From: Marihabitans asiaticum
GTDB lineage: Bacteria; Actinomycetota; Actinomycetes; Actinomycetales; Dermatophilaceae
NCBI RefSeq assembly: GCF_007828725.1
Contig: NZ_VIUW01000002.1
Span: 682,001 to 746,000 of the forward strand
Length of the DNA: 64,000 nucleotides
Direction: 5' to 3'
This document shows, piece after piece, positions 36,165 to 44,514 of this stretch (its first letter is position 1; the number at the start of each line of letters is the position of its first letter). A program made the translations under genes and the position numbers. The notes beneath the pieces were generated by a model. That model made no database searches and was not told the origin of the DNA. It saw only the letters and a list, made by a program, of their open reading frames with translations.

Positions 36165-36247
36165 CCCCCTTCGCCTCGAAGTCGCCACCTACCACGCAGT
36201 CCTGGCTGTGATCACGACCAGTACTGCGTGGTAGCGGGCGAAGGGGG
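36165..36247. repeat. Nested long inverted repeat with 9-mer copies at both ends
   Basis: Outer arms are 36165-36175 and 36237-36247 (11 bases, each containing the dispersed 9-mer, in opposite orientation). Inner arms are 36189-36200 and 36223-36234 (12 bases, CTACCACGCAGT and its complement), with an imperfect palindrome around TGATCA in the centre. The whole can fold into one hairpin of about 83 bases. It sits in the divergent region between an acidic protein gene and the GNAT-NUDIX gene. Confidence 0.8.
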
Positions 36248-36274
36248 GCGAGGCGGCTGGGGCATCCTGTCTCG

Positions 36275-37240
36275 GTGAGCTTCCTCCCCCTGCGCACCGA
36301 GCGACTCTCCCTGCGCCCGCACCGCAGCGACGACGCCGGCCCGCTCCTCGGCTTCTACCGCAGACCGGAGGTGGCGCGGTACCTGCTGCACGGGCCGTGG
36401 ACCGAGGACATCGCCCGCGAGCGGGTGACCCGCCGGCTGACCCGCACCGGCGTCGACGGGCCCGAGCGGGCCCTCTCTCTCGTCGTCGAGCACGAGGGGC
36501 GGGTGATCGGCGACGTCGCGCTGTGGGCCACCGACGAGACGGGGGCGAAGGGGGAGATCGGCTGGGTCTTCGACCCGGCCGCCTCGGGCCGGGGCTTCGC
36601 GACGGAGGCGGCGCGGGCGGTACTGGACCTGGGCTTCCAGCGGTACGGGATGCACCGGGTCAGCGCGCAGATGGACGCGCGCAACACCGCCTCGGCGCGG
36701 GTGTGCGAGCGGCTCGGCATGACCGGCGAAGGGGTGAGCCGGCAGGACTGGTGGAGCAAGGGCGAGTGGACCGACTCCCTCCGCTACGCCGAGCTCGCGA
36801 GCGACCACCCACGCGACCACGGCGACGCGATCGTCGTCAGCGCGGTGATGCTGCCCGACGCCGGCGGCCACCTGCTCACCGTGCGCAAGCGCGGAACGAC
36901 CCGGTACATGAACCCCGGCGGCAAGCCCGAGCCCGGCGAGGACCCGGCGGCCTGCGCGCTCCGCGAGGTCCGTGAGGAGCTCGGGCTGGACCTGGACCCG
37001 CAGCGGCTCGAGCTCGTAGCGGTCCGGCGCACCACCGCCGCCAACGAAGCTGGCCGACCGCTGCTCGCGACGGTCTACCGGCACCCGCACCTCGCCGGGT
37101 CACGCCGACCGGAGGTCACTCCCGCCGCCGAGATCGACTCGGCGCGCTGGGTCGACCCGGAGCACGCCGGCGACGACGACACCCTCGCGCCGCTGCTGCG
37201 CGAGCTGACCGCCGGAGGCCTCAGCCGAGCGCGAGCTTGA
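36275..37240 (+). CDS. GNAT acetyltransferase-NUDIX hydrolase fusion
   Basis: A 321-residue two-domain protein. Residues about 1-175 are a RimJ/RimL-like acetyltransferase (TERLSLRPHRSDDAGPLLGFY, GWVFDPAASGRGFATEAARAVLD, MDARNTASARVCERLGM). Residues about 185-310 are a NUDIX domain with the box GGKPEPGEDPAACALREVREELG. The join is a short acidic stretch near ASDHPRDHGD. The two activities could act on a common nucleotide-linked substrate, but that is unknown. GTG 36275. It overlaps the converging LysE gene by 20 bases. Confidence 0.9.
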   Translation: MSFLPLRTERLSLRPHRSDDAGPLLGFYRRPEVARYLLHGPWTEDIARERVTRRLTRTGVDGPERALSLVVEHEGRVIGDVALWATDETGAKGEIGWVFDPAASGRGFATEAARAVLDLGFQRYGMHRVSAQMDARNTASARVCERLGMTGEGVSRQDWWSKGEWTDSLRYAELASDHPRDHGDAIVVSAVMLPDAGGHLLTVRKRGTTRYMNPGGKPEPGEDPAACALREVREELGLDLDPQRLELVAVRRTTAANEAGRPLLATVYRHPHLAGSRRPEVTPAAEIDSARWVDPEHAGDDDTLAPLLRELTAGGLSRARA

Positions 37241-37820
37241 CCGCGATCGCCACCATCACGACGCCGATGAGCACGTCGAGAACCCGCCAGGTCGAGGGGC
37301 GGTCCAGTGGACGGGCCAGCGCCCGGGCCCCCAGCCCGAGACCGACGAACCACAGCAGCGAGCCGAGCATCGCCCCGCCGGCGACGACCCACCGCTGGTC
37401 GCCGTGCTGGTTCGCGACGTTACCGAGCATGAGCACGGTGTCGAGGTAGACGTGCGGGTTGAGGTAGGTCAGCGACAGCGTGGTGACCGCCACCGACCCC
37501 AGGGTCCGCGCGGCCGGTGCATCACCGGCGTGCAACCCCTCGGGCTTCGCCGCCGAGCGGAAGCTGCCGAGCGCGAACCACAGCAGGTAGGCCACCCCAC
37601 CCCAGCGCAGCACCTCGAGCACCCACGGGACGTGCTCGACGACCGACCCGATGCCCGCGGTCCCGGCGGCGATGAGGAGGGCATCGCTCACGGCGCAGAT
37701 GAGCACGACGACGCCGATGTGCTCGCGGCGGATGCCCTGGCGCAGGACGAAGGCATTCTGCGCGCCGATCGCGACGATGAGGGCCAGGCCGGTGCCGAGG
37801 CCGGTGAGGAAGGCGTCCAC
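37221..37820 (-). CDS. LysE/ArgO-type amino-acid exporter
   Basis: A 199-residue membrane protein with six helices. The N-terminal block GTGLALIVAIGAQNAFVLRQGIRREHIG is diagnostic for LysE/ArgO exporters, and SLTYLNPHVYLDTVLMLG contains the conserved NPH motif. It would export lysine or arginine. It starts at GTG 37820 and its last 20 bases overlap the GNAT-NUDIX gene on the other strand. No LysG regulator is adjacent. Confidence 0.92.
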   Translation of the reverse strand: MDAFLTGLGTGLALIVAIGAQNAFVLRQGIRREHIGVVVLICAVSDALLIAAGTAGIGSVVEHVPWVLEVLRWGGVAYLLWFALGSFRSAAKPEGLHAGDAPAARTLGSVAVTTLSLTYLNPHVYLDTVLMLGNVANQHGDQRWVVAGGAMLGSLLWFVGLGLGARALARPLDRPSTWRVLDVLIGVVMVAIAVKLALG

Positions 37821-37862
37821 CGGCGCACGATAGGGGCAGGCGCTCCCCCTTCGCCGTCGTGG

Positions 37863-38336
37863 TCAGCTGCCGGGCAGCCGGGTGACGCTCACCCAGTCGG
37901 TGGACCCGCTCGCCCGCTCCAGCTCGGGCAGGGTCAGCTCGACCGCGCTCGCCGCGTCGCCGCACGCCGGGTACACCGTCTCGAAGCGGCGCAGCGACTT
38001 ATCGAGGCAGACCCGCACCCCGGCGGCCACGGCGAAGGGGCACACCCCGCCCACCGGGTAGCCGATCAGCTCGGGGGCCTGGTCGATCCCCAGCATCGAT
38101 GCCTTGGCGCCGAAGGTCGCCTTGAACGCCGGGTTGTCCACCCGCGCGTCGCCGGCGACCACGACGAGCACCGGCGCGCCGTGGACGAGGAAGGTCAACG
38201 ACTTCGCGATCCGCTCCGGCGCCACCCCCACGGCCGCGGCGGCCTGATCCACCGTCGCCGAGGGCACGTCGAAGGTGAGGATCCGACCCTCCAGGCCGAG
38301 ACCGGCGAGGTGGTCGCGGGCGCGCTCGAAGCTCAT
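37863..38336 (-). CDS. YbaK/prolyl-tRNA-editing-domain deacylase
   Basis: A 157-residue aminoacyl-tRNA deacylase-like protein. It carries PSATVDQAAAAVGVAPERIAKSLTFLV with the conserved Lys, GDARVDNPAFKATFGAKASML and the lid GYPVGGVCPFAVAAGVRVCLDKSLRRF. It is closer to the YbaK-like group that edits Ala- or Ser-tRNA than to the ybaK at 1792-2295; exact specificity is unknown. ATG 38336. It is transcribed alone, divergent from the P-loop gene. Confidence 0.85.
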   Translation of the reverse strand: MSFERARDHLAGLGLEGRILTFDVPSATVDQAAAAVGVAPERIAKSLTFLVHGAPVLVVVAGDARVDNPAFKATFGAKASMLGIDQAPELIGYPVGGVCPFAVAAGVRVCLDKSLRRFETVYPACGDAASAVELTLPELERASGSTDWVSVTRLPGS

Positions 38337-38477
38337 CGCTGCTGCCTCCACGGGAAGACGAAGGGGGATGGACGGACCTACCGTACGAGTCCACCCTCGG
38401 TGCATCCGCGGGAAGAACGGGCGCCTGTGATGAGGTTGAACCCCGTGCACCGCCCCCCGACCAGAGATGAGTGACCC

Positions 38478-39263
38478 ATGAGCAGCCGCAGCATCCGCCC
38501 CGGCCTCTCCGGCGCGCTGACCGGCCCGGCGAAGGCCGCGATCGGCACGAGCATCGCCGGCGGAGCCCTCGGCGCGCTCGGTCACGCTCCCGACCGCCTG
38601 AGCCACCTCTTCCACCGCCGCTTCCCCGCCGTCGCGGTGACCGGCATGACCGGGGTCGGCAAGACCCGCCTCGCTGACAAGCTCGCCCGCCGCAGCGCGA
38701 CCCTCGGCACCGAGGATGTCGGCTCGGCGACCATGGAGCGGCGCACCCGCAAGAGCGCGAAGGGGAGGGGTTTCCGCTTCCGGGTCGTGCCCGGCGACAA
38801 CGCCGCTACCCGGCTCGGGGCGCTCGACGAGGTCTTCCATGACGACCCGGTCGACGGGGTGCTGCACGTCGTCGCCTACGGCCACGCCACCCCGCGGCGG
38901 CCCGCGGGCACGACCGGTGGGGCGAGCGCCACCCGCGAGGAGCTGCTCGTCGCCGAGCTCGAGGACTGGTCGATCACCGCGCACCGGGTCGCCGCGATGG
39001 CGGTCCGCCGCGGCAAGCCGATCTGGCTGGTCGTCGTCGTGACCAAGGCCGACCTCTACGAGGACGAGGTCGAGGAGGCGGTGCGCTACTACTCACCCGG
39101 CAGCGGATCCCCCTTCGCCGCGAAGATCGAAGAGCTGCGCTCGCTCGCCGGCGGTGCCCGGCTCTCCGTCGACGTCCTGCCGATGAGCACCGACGGTGGG
39201 ATGACCAAGGAGCGGATCGCCGCGCTGGAGTCCCGCATGGCCCAGCTGAGCGGACATGTCTGA
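38478..39263 (+). CDS. P-loop GTPase-like protein
   Basis: A 261-residue protein with a glycine-rich helical N-terminus (about residues 8-36) followed by a P-loop (VTGMTGVGKTRLADKLARR). VVVVTKADLYEDEVEEAVRYY looks like the G4 (NKxD-like) motif with Thr in place of Asn, and a DGVLHVVAY strand precedes it. It is a TRAFAC-type GTPase by pattern, but no known family matched. It overlaps the ABC ATPase gene by eight bases, so it may be functionally linked to the transporter. Confidence 0.65.
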   Translation: MSSRSIRPGLSGALTGPAKAAIGTSIAGGALGALGHAPDRLSHLFHRRFPAVAVTGMTGVGKTRLADKLARRSATLGTEDVGSATMERRTRKSAKGRGFRFRVVPGDNAATRLGALDEVFHDDPVDGVLHVVAYGHATPRRPAGTTGGASATREELLVAELEDWSITAHRVAAMAVRRGKPIWLVVVVTKADLYEDEVEEAVRYYSPGSGSPFAAKIEELRSLAGGARLSVDVLPMSTDGGMTKERIAALESRMAQLSGHV

Positions 39264-39987
39264 GCGGACCGGCGAGCCCGCGATCCGCGCGAAGGGGGTG
39301 CGAGTCAGCCGGGGTGGGCGCGAGGTCCTCCACGGCCTGGACCTTGAGGTCGCGGCCGGGTCGGTCATCGGGCTGATGGGCCCCTCAGGGTGCGGCAAGA
39401 CGACTCTCATGCGATCGATCGTCGGGGTGCAGCGGATCGACTCCGGTGAGCTGACGGTGCTCGGCCGCTCGCCGAGCGACCCCGCGGTCCGTCACGAGAT
39501 CGGCTACGTCACCCAGGCGGTCAGCGTCTACGGCGACCTGTCGGTGCGGGCCAACGCCGCCTACTTCGCTGCGCTGCAGGGCAGCAGCCGCGCCGATGCC
39601 GACGAGGCGATCGCGACCGTTGGGCTGGCCGATCTGGCCGACCGTCCGGTCGACCGGCTCAGCGGCGGCCAGGCCAGCCGCGCATCCCTGGCCTGCGCTC
39701 TCGTCGGGTTACCACGCCTGCTTGTCCTCGACGAGCCCACCGTCGGCCTGGACCCGGTGACCCGGGAGGACATCTGGACCCACCTGCGCTCCCTCGCCGA
39801 GCAGGGCGTCACCCTGCTCGTCTCCAGCCACGTCATGGACGAGGCCGCCCGGTGCGACAGCGTGCTGCTCATGCGTGAGGGGGACCTGCTCGCCCACCTC
39901 ACCCCCGCCGAGCTGCTCGAGCGGGCCGGGACGACCAACGCCGAGGACGCCTTCCTTACCCTTATCCGCGAAGGGGGAGAGCGGTGA
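39256..39987 (+). CDS. ABC transporter ATP-binding protein
   Basis: A 243-residue ATPase. Walker A GPSGCGKTTL, signature LSGGQASRASLACAL, Walker B LLVLDEPTVGLDPVTRE and the switch His in LLVSSHVMDEAARCDSVLLM. The sequence resembles the ABC-2 exporter group rather than importers. ATG 39256. The stop overlaps the permease start as GTGA. The first gene of the operon is the P-loop protein. Confidence 0.93.
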   Translation: MSERTGEPAIRAKGVRVSRGGREVLHGLDLEVAAGSVIGLMGPSGCGKTTLMRSIVGVQRIDSGELTVLGRSPSDPAVRHEIGYVTQAVSVYGDLSVRANAAYFAALQGSSRADADEAIATVGLADLADRPVDRLSGGQASRASLACALVGLPRLLVLDEPTVGLDPVTREDIWTHLRSLAEQGVTLLVSSHVMDEAARCDSVLLMREGDLLAHLTPAELLERAGTTNAEDAFLTLIREGGER

Positions 39988-40718
39988 GCCCGCGGATCTA
40001 CCTCGCGACGACCGGCCGGATCCTCGCCCAGCTGCGTGCCGACCACCGCACGGTCGCGCTCATCGTGGCCGTACCGGCGCTGCTGCTCACCCTGCTCTAC
40101 TTCGTCTTCAACGACGAGCAGCGCTTCTCCCCCATCGCGCTGATCATGCTCGGCATCCTGCCGATGCTCGTCATGTTCCTCGTGACGAGCGTGGCGATGC
40201 TGCGTGAACGCACGAGCGGGACCCTGGAGCGGCTGCTCACGACCCCGCTGCACCGTGCCGATCTCGTCGTCGGCTATGCCACCGCCTTCGCCGTGGCCGC
40301 CCTCGTGCAAGGGCTCGTTCTCGTCTCGGTCGCGCACTGGGGTCTGGGCGTGGAGACCGCCGGGCCGCTGCCGTGGGTGCTGCTCGTGGCCGTCGTCGGC
40401 TCGGTCGTCGGAGTCGCCACCGGGCTGCTGGCCAGCGCCTTCGCCCGCACCGAGTTCCAAGCGGTGCAGTTCATGCCGCTCTTCATCGGACCGCAGATCT
40501 TCCTGTGCGGCCTGCTGGCGCCCCGGGAGAGCATGCCCGAGCTGCTGCAGCGGGTCTCCGACGTGCTGCCGATGACCTACGCGGTCAAGGGGCTGCAGGC
40601 GGTCGGGTCGCAGGGCGACCCGACCGGTGACGTGCTGCGCAACGTCGCCATCCTGGCCCTCTTCGCGGTCGGGGCGCTCGCCCTCGCCGCACTGTCCATG
40701 CCTCGACAGACGCGCTGA
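39984..40718 (+). CDS. ABC-2 type transporter permease
   Basis: A 244-residue permease with about six helices. VALIVAVPALLLTLLYFVFNDEQ is the first helix and EFQAVQFMPLFIGPQIFLCGLLAPRESMPELLQRVSDVLPMTYAVKGLQ is the ABC-2 signature region. It pairs with the overlapping ATPase. Substrate unknown. The intergenic gap to SelO is 39 bases, so SelO could be cotranscribed. Confidence 0.92.
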   Translation: MSPRIYLATTGRILAQLRADHRTVALIVAVPALLLTLLYFVFNDEQRFSPIALIMLGILPMLVMFLVTSVAMLRERTSGTLERLLTTPLHRADLVVGYATAFAVAALVQGLVLVSVAHWGLGVETAGPLPWVLLVAVVGSVVGVATGLLASAFARTEFQAVQFMPLFIGPQIFLCGLLAPRESMPELLQRVSDVLPMTYAVKGLQAVGSQGDPTGDVLRNVAILALFAVGALALAALSMPRQTR

Positions 40719-40757
40719 CGACCGCGGTCACAGGGTCACCGTGCGAGGGTGAGAGTC

Positions 40758-42218
40758 ATGGAGTGGGGATTCGACAACACATTCGCCCGCGACCTGCCCT
40801 GGCTCGGTGTGCGGGTCGACCCGGTGCCGGTGGCTGACCCCACCCTCCTCGCCCTCAACGAACCGCTCGCCCTCGACCTCGGGCTGGACCCGCAGGCGCT
40901 GCGCGCCCCCGACGGCGTCGCGGTGCTCGCGGGCAACCAGATCGCCCCCGGCTCGGAGCCGATCGCCCAGGCCTACGCCGGCCACCAGTTCGGTCAGCTC
41001 AGCCCGTTCCTCGGTGACGGCCGGGCGCACCTGCTCGGGGAGGTGGTCGACGAGCACGGACACCGTCGCGACATCGCGCTCAAGGGGTCAGGGCGCACGC
41101 CGTTCTCCCGGGGCGGCGACGGCCGGGCGGTCGTCGGGCCGGTGCTGCGCGAGTACCTCGTCGGGGAGTTCATGCACGCCGTGGGCATCCCGACCACTCG
41201 CGCGCTGGCAGCGGTCGGCACGGGCGAAGCCGTGCTGCGCGAGCGTCCGCTACCCGGAGCGGTGCTTACCCGGGTCGCGTCCTCGCACCTGCGGGTTGGG
41301 AGTCTCGTGCTCGTCGCGACCCGTGGCGGCCGCGAGCACCTGGAGGCGGTCGTCGAGTACGTCCGCGCCCGTCACTACCCCAGCCTGCCTGAGCGCGACC
41401 CGATGGCGTTGCTGTCTGCGATCGTCCAGCGGCAGGCCGAGCTCGTGGCGTCATGGATGTCGGTCGGCTTCATCCACGGGGTGATGAACAGCGACAACAT
41501 GACCCTCTCCGGCGAGACCATCGACTACGGCCCGTGCGCCTTCCTCGACGCCTACGCCCCCGAGACCCACTTCAGCAGCATCGACCACACCGGGCGCTAC
41601 CGGTACTCCGCGCAGCCGGCGATGGCGCAGTGGAACCTGACCCGCCTCGCCGAGACCCTCCTCCCGCTCGCGGTCGGTGAGGACGGCGCGAGCACCGATG
41701 CGGTGGTCGCCGACGCCCAGGCGCGGGTCGAAGCCTTTGCCCCCGCCTACGAGCGGGCGTGGCTGGATCGGTTCCGCGCCAAGCTCGGGCTGATCGGTGA
41801 GCGGGAGGATGACCGCGCCCTCGCGGAGGACCTCCTCGAGATCGCGAAGGGAGGTGGCCTGGACCTTCCTGGCCTCTTCCGGGACCTCGCGGCCCGGCTC
41901 CGGGGCGAGGAGACCCCCGTCTTGGACCGGCTCGCCGGCGACCAGACACTGACCGACTGGAGCGGTCGGTGGTCGGCGCGGGTGGGCGACCCGCAGGCGG
42001 CAGCGCAGCGGATGGACCGGGTCAACCCGCTCTACATCCCCCGCAACCACCTCGTCGAAGAAGCCCTCGCCGCCGCCCACGCAGGCGAGCTCACCCCCTT
42101 CGCCGACCTCCTGGAGCGGTTGCGCTCCCCCTTCGCCCCCGTGCCTGGGGGCGAGCGCTACGCCGAGCCGGCCGACCCGGGGTTCACCAGCGGCTACGTC
42201 ACCTTCTGCGGGACCTGA
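40758..42218 (+). CDS. selO: SelO-family protein adenylyltransferase (pseudokinase)
   Basis: A 486-residue SelO/YdiU/UPF0061 protein, which transfers AMP to protein Ser, Thr or Tyr. It shows QAYAGHQFGQLSPFLGDGRA, LKGSGRTPFSRGGDGRA with the nucleotide-binding Arg and Lys, SVGFIHGVMNSDNM and the DYGPCAFLD metal motif. The C-terminus is FCGT followed by TGA. In the eukaryotic protein the last residues are a C-x-x-Sec motif, so the Cys-Gly-Thr-TGA context is noted separately. ATG 40758 (MEWGFDNTF) was taken as start. Confidence 0.95.
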   Translation: MEWGFDNTFARDLPWLGVRVDPVPVADPTLLALNEPLALDLGLDPQALRAPDGVAVLAGNQIAPGSEPIAQAYAGHQFGQLSPFLGDGRAHLLGEVVDEHGHRRDIALKGSGRTPFSRGGDGRAVVGPVLREYLVGEFMHAVGIPTTRALAAVGTGEAVLRERPLPGAVLTRVASSHLRVGSLVLVATRGGREHLEAVVEYVRARHYPSLPERDPMALLSAIVQRQAELVASWMSVGFIHGVMNSDNMTLSGETIDYGPCAFLDAYAPETHFSSIDHTGRYRYSAQPAMAQWNLTRLAETLLPLAVGEDGASTDAVVADAQARVEAFAPAYERAWLDRFRAKLGLIGEREDDRALAEDLLEIAKGGGLDLPGLFRDLAARLRGEETPVLDRLAGDQTLTDWSGRWSARVGDPQAAAQRMDRVNPLYIPRNHLVEEALAAAHAGELTPFADLLERLRSPFAPVPGGERYAEPADPGFTSGYVTFCGT

Positions 42219-42226
42219 CCCCAGGG

Positions 42227-43558
42227 TCAGCGCGCGGGGTCGATCGTGCTGACCGGGTCGAAGAACTCGTGGAGCACCGTCTCGGACTCCCTGGACCGCT
42301 TGAGCGTGATGCCGTCGATGTTGATCCGGGCCTGGCGGTAGAAGCTCGGCTCGAGCTGGGTCCAGTGCGGCGTCGAGGTGTCGATAGGGAAGAAGTACCG
42401 GAATCCGTTGCGGCGGAAGTAGTCGAACTTCGGGTTGCCCGGCGAGTACGGTGACGCGCCGCCGATGTCGGCCCCGAAGGCGAAGATGAGCATGTCGGTC
42501 TTGCCGGTGATCGGTGCGATCTCCTGCTGCCAGCGCTCGTTGTCGGCCTGCAGCACTCCGACGGGGCGCTCGGTGGCGTTCAGGTGCCCCCACGTGTGCG
42601 AGGCGAACTTCCACCCGGCCTTCTTCATGGCGGTCGCGGTCGTCCTCGCCTCCTTGATCGCGGCGCGGGTCTCGGGGGTGTCGCCGTACTCCCGCACCGA
42701 GCTGCGGTAGCCGAGCACGCCGTTGTAGCCGGTGAGGGCGATCGTGCCCTTGGCGCCCTGATAGCTGAAGTCGGGGTTCTCCTCCACGAAGTCGTCGACG
42801 ACGGTCGAGACGTCGTACGCGCCGACGTGGGTCTTCCCCTTCGCGTCGGTGTAGTGGTTGCGCACCCGGCCGTCCTTGTCGACGAACAGATCGGTGGCGA
42901 AGCCGGCTCCGTCCATGTACTCGTAGTAGCTCACGTCGTCGATGGACAGCACGAACGGCTTCTTGCCCGGCGGCAGCGTGATCGTGGTGTAGGCCATCGT
43001 GCCGTCGGCGTCCTCGGCGGCGACCTGCTGCGGGTGGACGAGCACGTAGCCCCGCTCGTGCATCTGCTCCAGCTGGGCCTCCAGCTCGGTCTTGGTCACC
43101 ATGTAGTCGCGGTACCCCTGCGCCATCGGACCGGTGAAGGCACGCTCGGGGTCGATGACGAGCGAGTGGTAGAAAAGGTGCGAGATCTGCGCGTTGTCCT
43201 TCCACGCCCGCGCCTTCGCGCTCTTGGCCCGGACCCGAGCCAGGGTCCGATGGGCCTTCGGCGAGCGCAGCTGCTCGAGCTGCTCGATCGCACCGGCGTA
43301 GTCGTACTGGGCAGCCGCGAGCCGGGCGGTCGCAATGGCGTCGCTCTCGCGTTCCTCGATGCTCGGTGAGGTCGCCGGGGCGCCGCCGTCCTCGCCCGCG
43401 CCGTCCTGGGATCGCCGCTCGGAGGTCACGGGCTCGTCCTGGTCGAGCCCGCCGAGGATCACCCACCCGCCCGCTGCACCGCAGGCGAGCGCTACCAGCG
43501 CGGCGGCAGCGGTCGCTCTCAGACCACCGCCCCTACGACCCGACCCCTTCTGCGCCAT
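42227..43558 (-). CDS. Membrane-anchored polysaccharide-deacetylase-like protein
   Basis: A 443-residue protein with an N-terminal membrane anchor (RATAAAALVALACGAAGGWVIL), an acidic linker, then a helical region and a NodB-like catalytic domain. Motif 1 appears as LSIDDVSYYEY in place of TFDDG, and motif 2 is SHTWGH, matching H-[ST]-x-x-x-[HD]. Such proteins act on cell-wall polysaccharides. The first motif is degenerate, so activity may be altered. ATG 43558 or the GTG at 43561 could be the start. Confidence 0.82.
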   Translation of the reverse strand: MAQKGSGRRGGGLRATAAAALVALACGAAGGWVILGGLDQDEPVTSERRSQDGAGEDGGAPATSPSIEERESDAIATARLAAAQYDYAGAIEQLEQLRSPKAHRTLARVRAKSAKARAWKDNAQISHLFYHSLVIDPERAFTGPMAQGYRDYMVTKTELEAQLEQMHERGYVLVHPQQVAAEDADGTMAYTTITLPPGKKPFVLSIDDVSYYEYMDGAGFATDLFVDKDGRVRNHYTDAKGKTHVGAYDVSTVVDDFVEENPDFSYQGAKGTIALTGYNGVLGYRSSVREYGDTPETRAAIKEARTTATAMKKAGWKFASHTWGHLNATERPVGVLQADNERWQQEIAPITGKTDMLIFAFGADIGGASPYSPGNPKFDYFRRNGFRYFFPIDTSTPHWTQLEPSFYRQARINIDGITLKRSRESETVLHEFFDPVSTIDPAR

Positions 43559-43713
43559 CACGTGCCCCCTGAACGCCGCTCGCTACTACACCTGCCACTA
43601 TCGAGCGCTCGCGCTTCGTGCGCCAGCCGACAGGCCCCGCGGTGAGCAAATCCGTGATCATCCGGGAGTCGGTCAGCGGCGGGCCGGGGGCGCGAGGGTC
43701 GGCGCGGCGACTT

Positions 43714-43802
43714 CGCAGATCCCCGGGGAACCTCAGACGAACGGTCAACCCCAACTCGACCCACCCCTTCGCAGATCCCCGGGGAACCTCAGACGAACGG
43801 TC
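43714..43802 (-). repeat. Two copies of repeat family A
   Basis: Units of 33 bases at 43714-43746 and 43770-43802, 56 bases apart, read on the minus strand. The second is joined to a copy of the 9-mer (43764-43772) that overlaps its end. They lie between the deacetylase promoter and the AlaX stop; the palindromic centre TCCCCGGGGA can fold. The remaining sequence from 43559 to 43713 holds no gene. Confidence 0.9.
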
Positions 43803-43829
43803 AACCCGGACCCGGACGTCAGCCGAAGG

Positions 43830-44510
43830 TCAGGCGTGCTCCGCGGTGTAGCTGAGCTTGAGCTGGCCCTTCTTGGTGCGCACCCGGGTGATGGCCAGCC
43901 CGGCCAGGTCGGCGGTGCTGCGCACGTGCGTCCCGCCGCAGGGGTCGGTCTGGACTCCCTCGATGGTTACCCGCCGAACCCCTTCGCCATCCACCTCGGC
44001 CGAGTAGGGGAGGTCAGCCGCCACAAGGCGGCGGGCCCGGTCGAGGACCTCCTCGACGAGCGCGGCCTTGCTCTCCTCGTCGGTCGGCAGGGTCCCGCCG
44101 TCGACGTCGTAGAGCAGGAAGGCCTGACCAGGAGTATGGCTTAGCCCGATGTTGGTGAAGCCGAGCGGCAGCACGCAGGCGTCGAGCAGGTGACCGGCCG
44201 AGTGCAGCGCTGCGTGCTGACGCCGCACCTGCAGGTCGATCGCGACGTGCACCGACCCACCGACCTCGGCGCGGGCCTCGTCGTCCTCCGGTGCAAGCCA
44301 GACGATGCCCGCCTCGTCCTTGCTGACCGTGGCCAGCCGACCGTCGACGCGCACGACGTCGTCGGGCTGACCTCCCCCCTTCGGGTGGACGATCCCGTCC
44401 CGCACCGCCAGCGCGGGCCCGGGATCCTCCCTGGCGGCGACCACCTCGGTGTCGACCTCGGTGAGGTAGGTGTCCTCCCAGTAGCGACGGCGCTGCTCCA
44501 TGATCGCCAT
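43830..44510 (-). CDS. alaX: AlaX-type alanyl-tRNA editing protein
   Basis: A 226-residue free-standing editing protein that hydrolyses Ser-tRNA(Ala) or Gly-tRNA(Ala). The zinc-binding HxxxH lies in QHAALHSAGHLLDACVLP and the second motif is TDPCGGTHVRSTADL (CxxxH). The GGGQPDD loop is also conserved. ATG 44510 (MAIMEQRRRYWEDTY) was chosen; the longer frame overlaps the SDR gene. It follows the SDR gene with four bases between. Confidence 0.9.
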   Translation of the reverse strand: MAIMEQRRRYWEDTYLTEVDTEVVAAREDPGPALAVRDGIVHPKGGGQPDDVVRVDGRLATVSKDEAGIVWLAPEDDEARAEVGGSVHVAIDLQVRRQHAALHSAGHLLDACVLPLGFTNIGLSHTPGQAFLLYDVDGGTLPTDEESKAALVEEVLDRARRLVAADLPYSAEVDGEGVRRVTIEGVQTDPCGGTHVRSTADLAGLAITRVRTKKGQLKLSYTAEHA

Positions 44511-44514
44511 GAGA

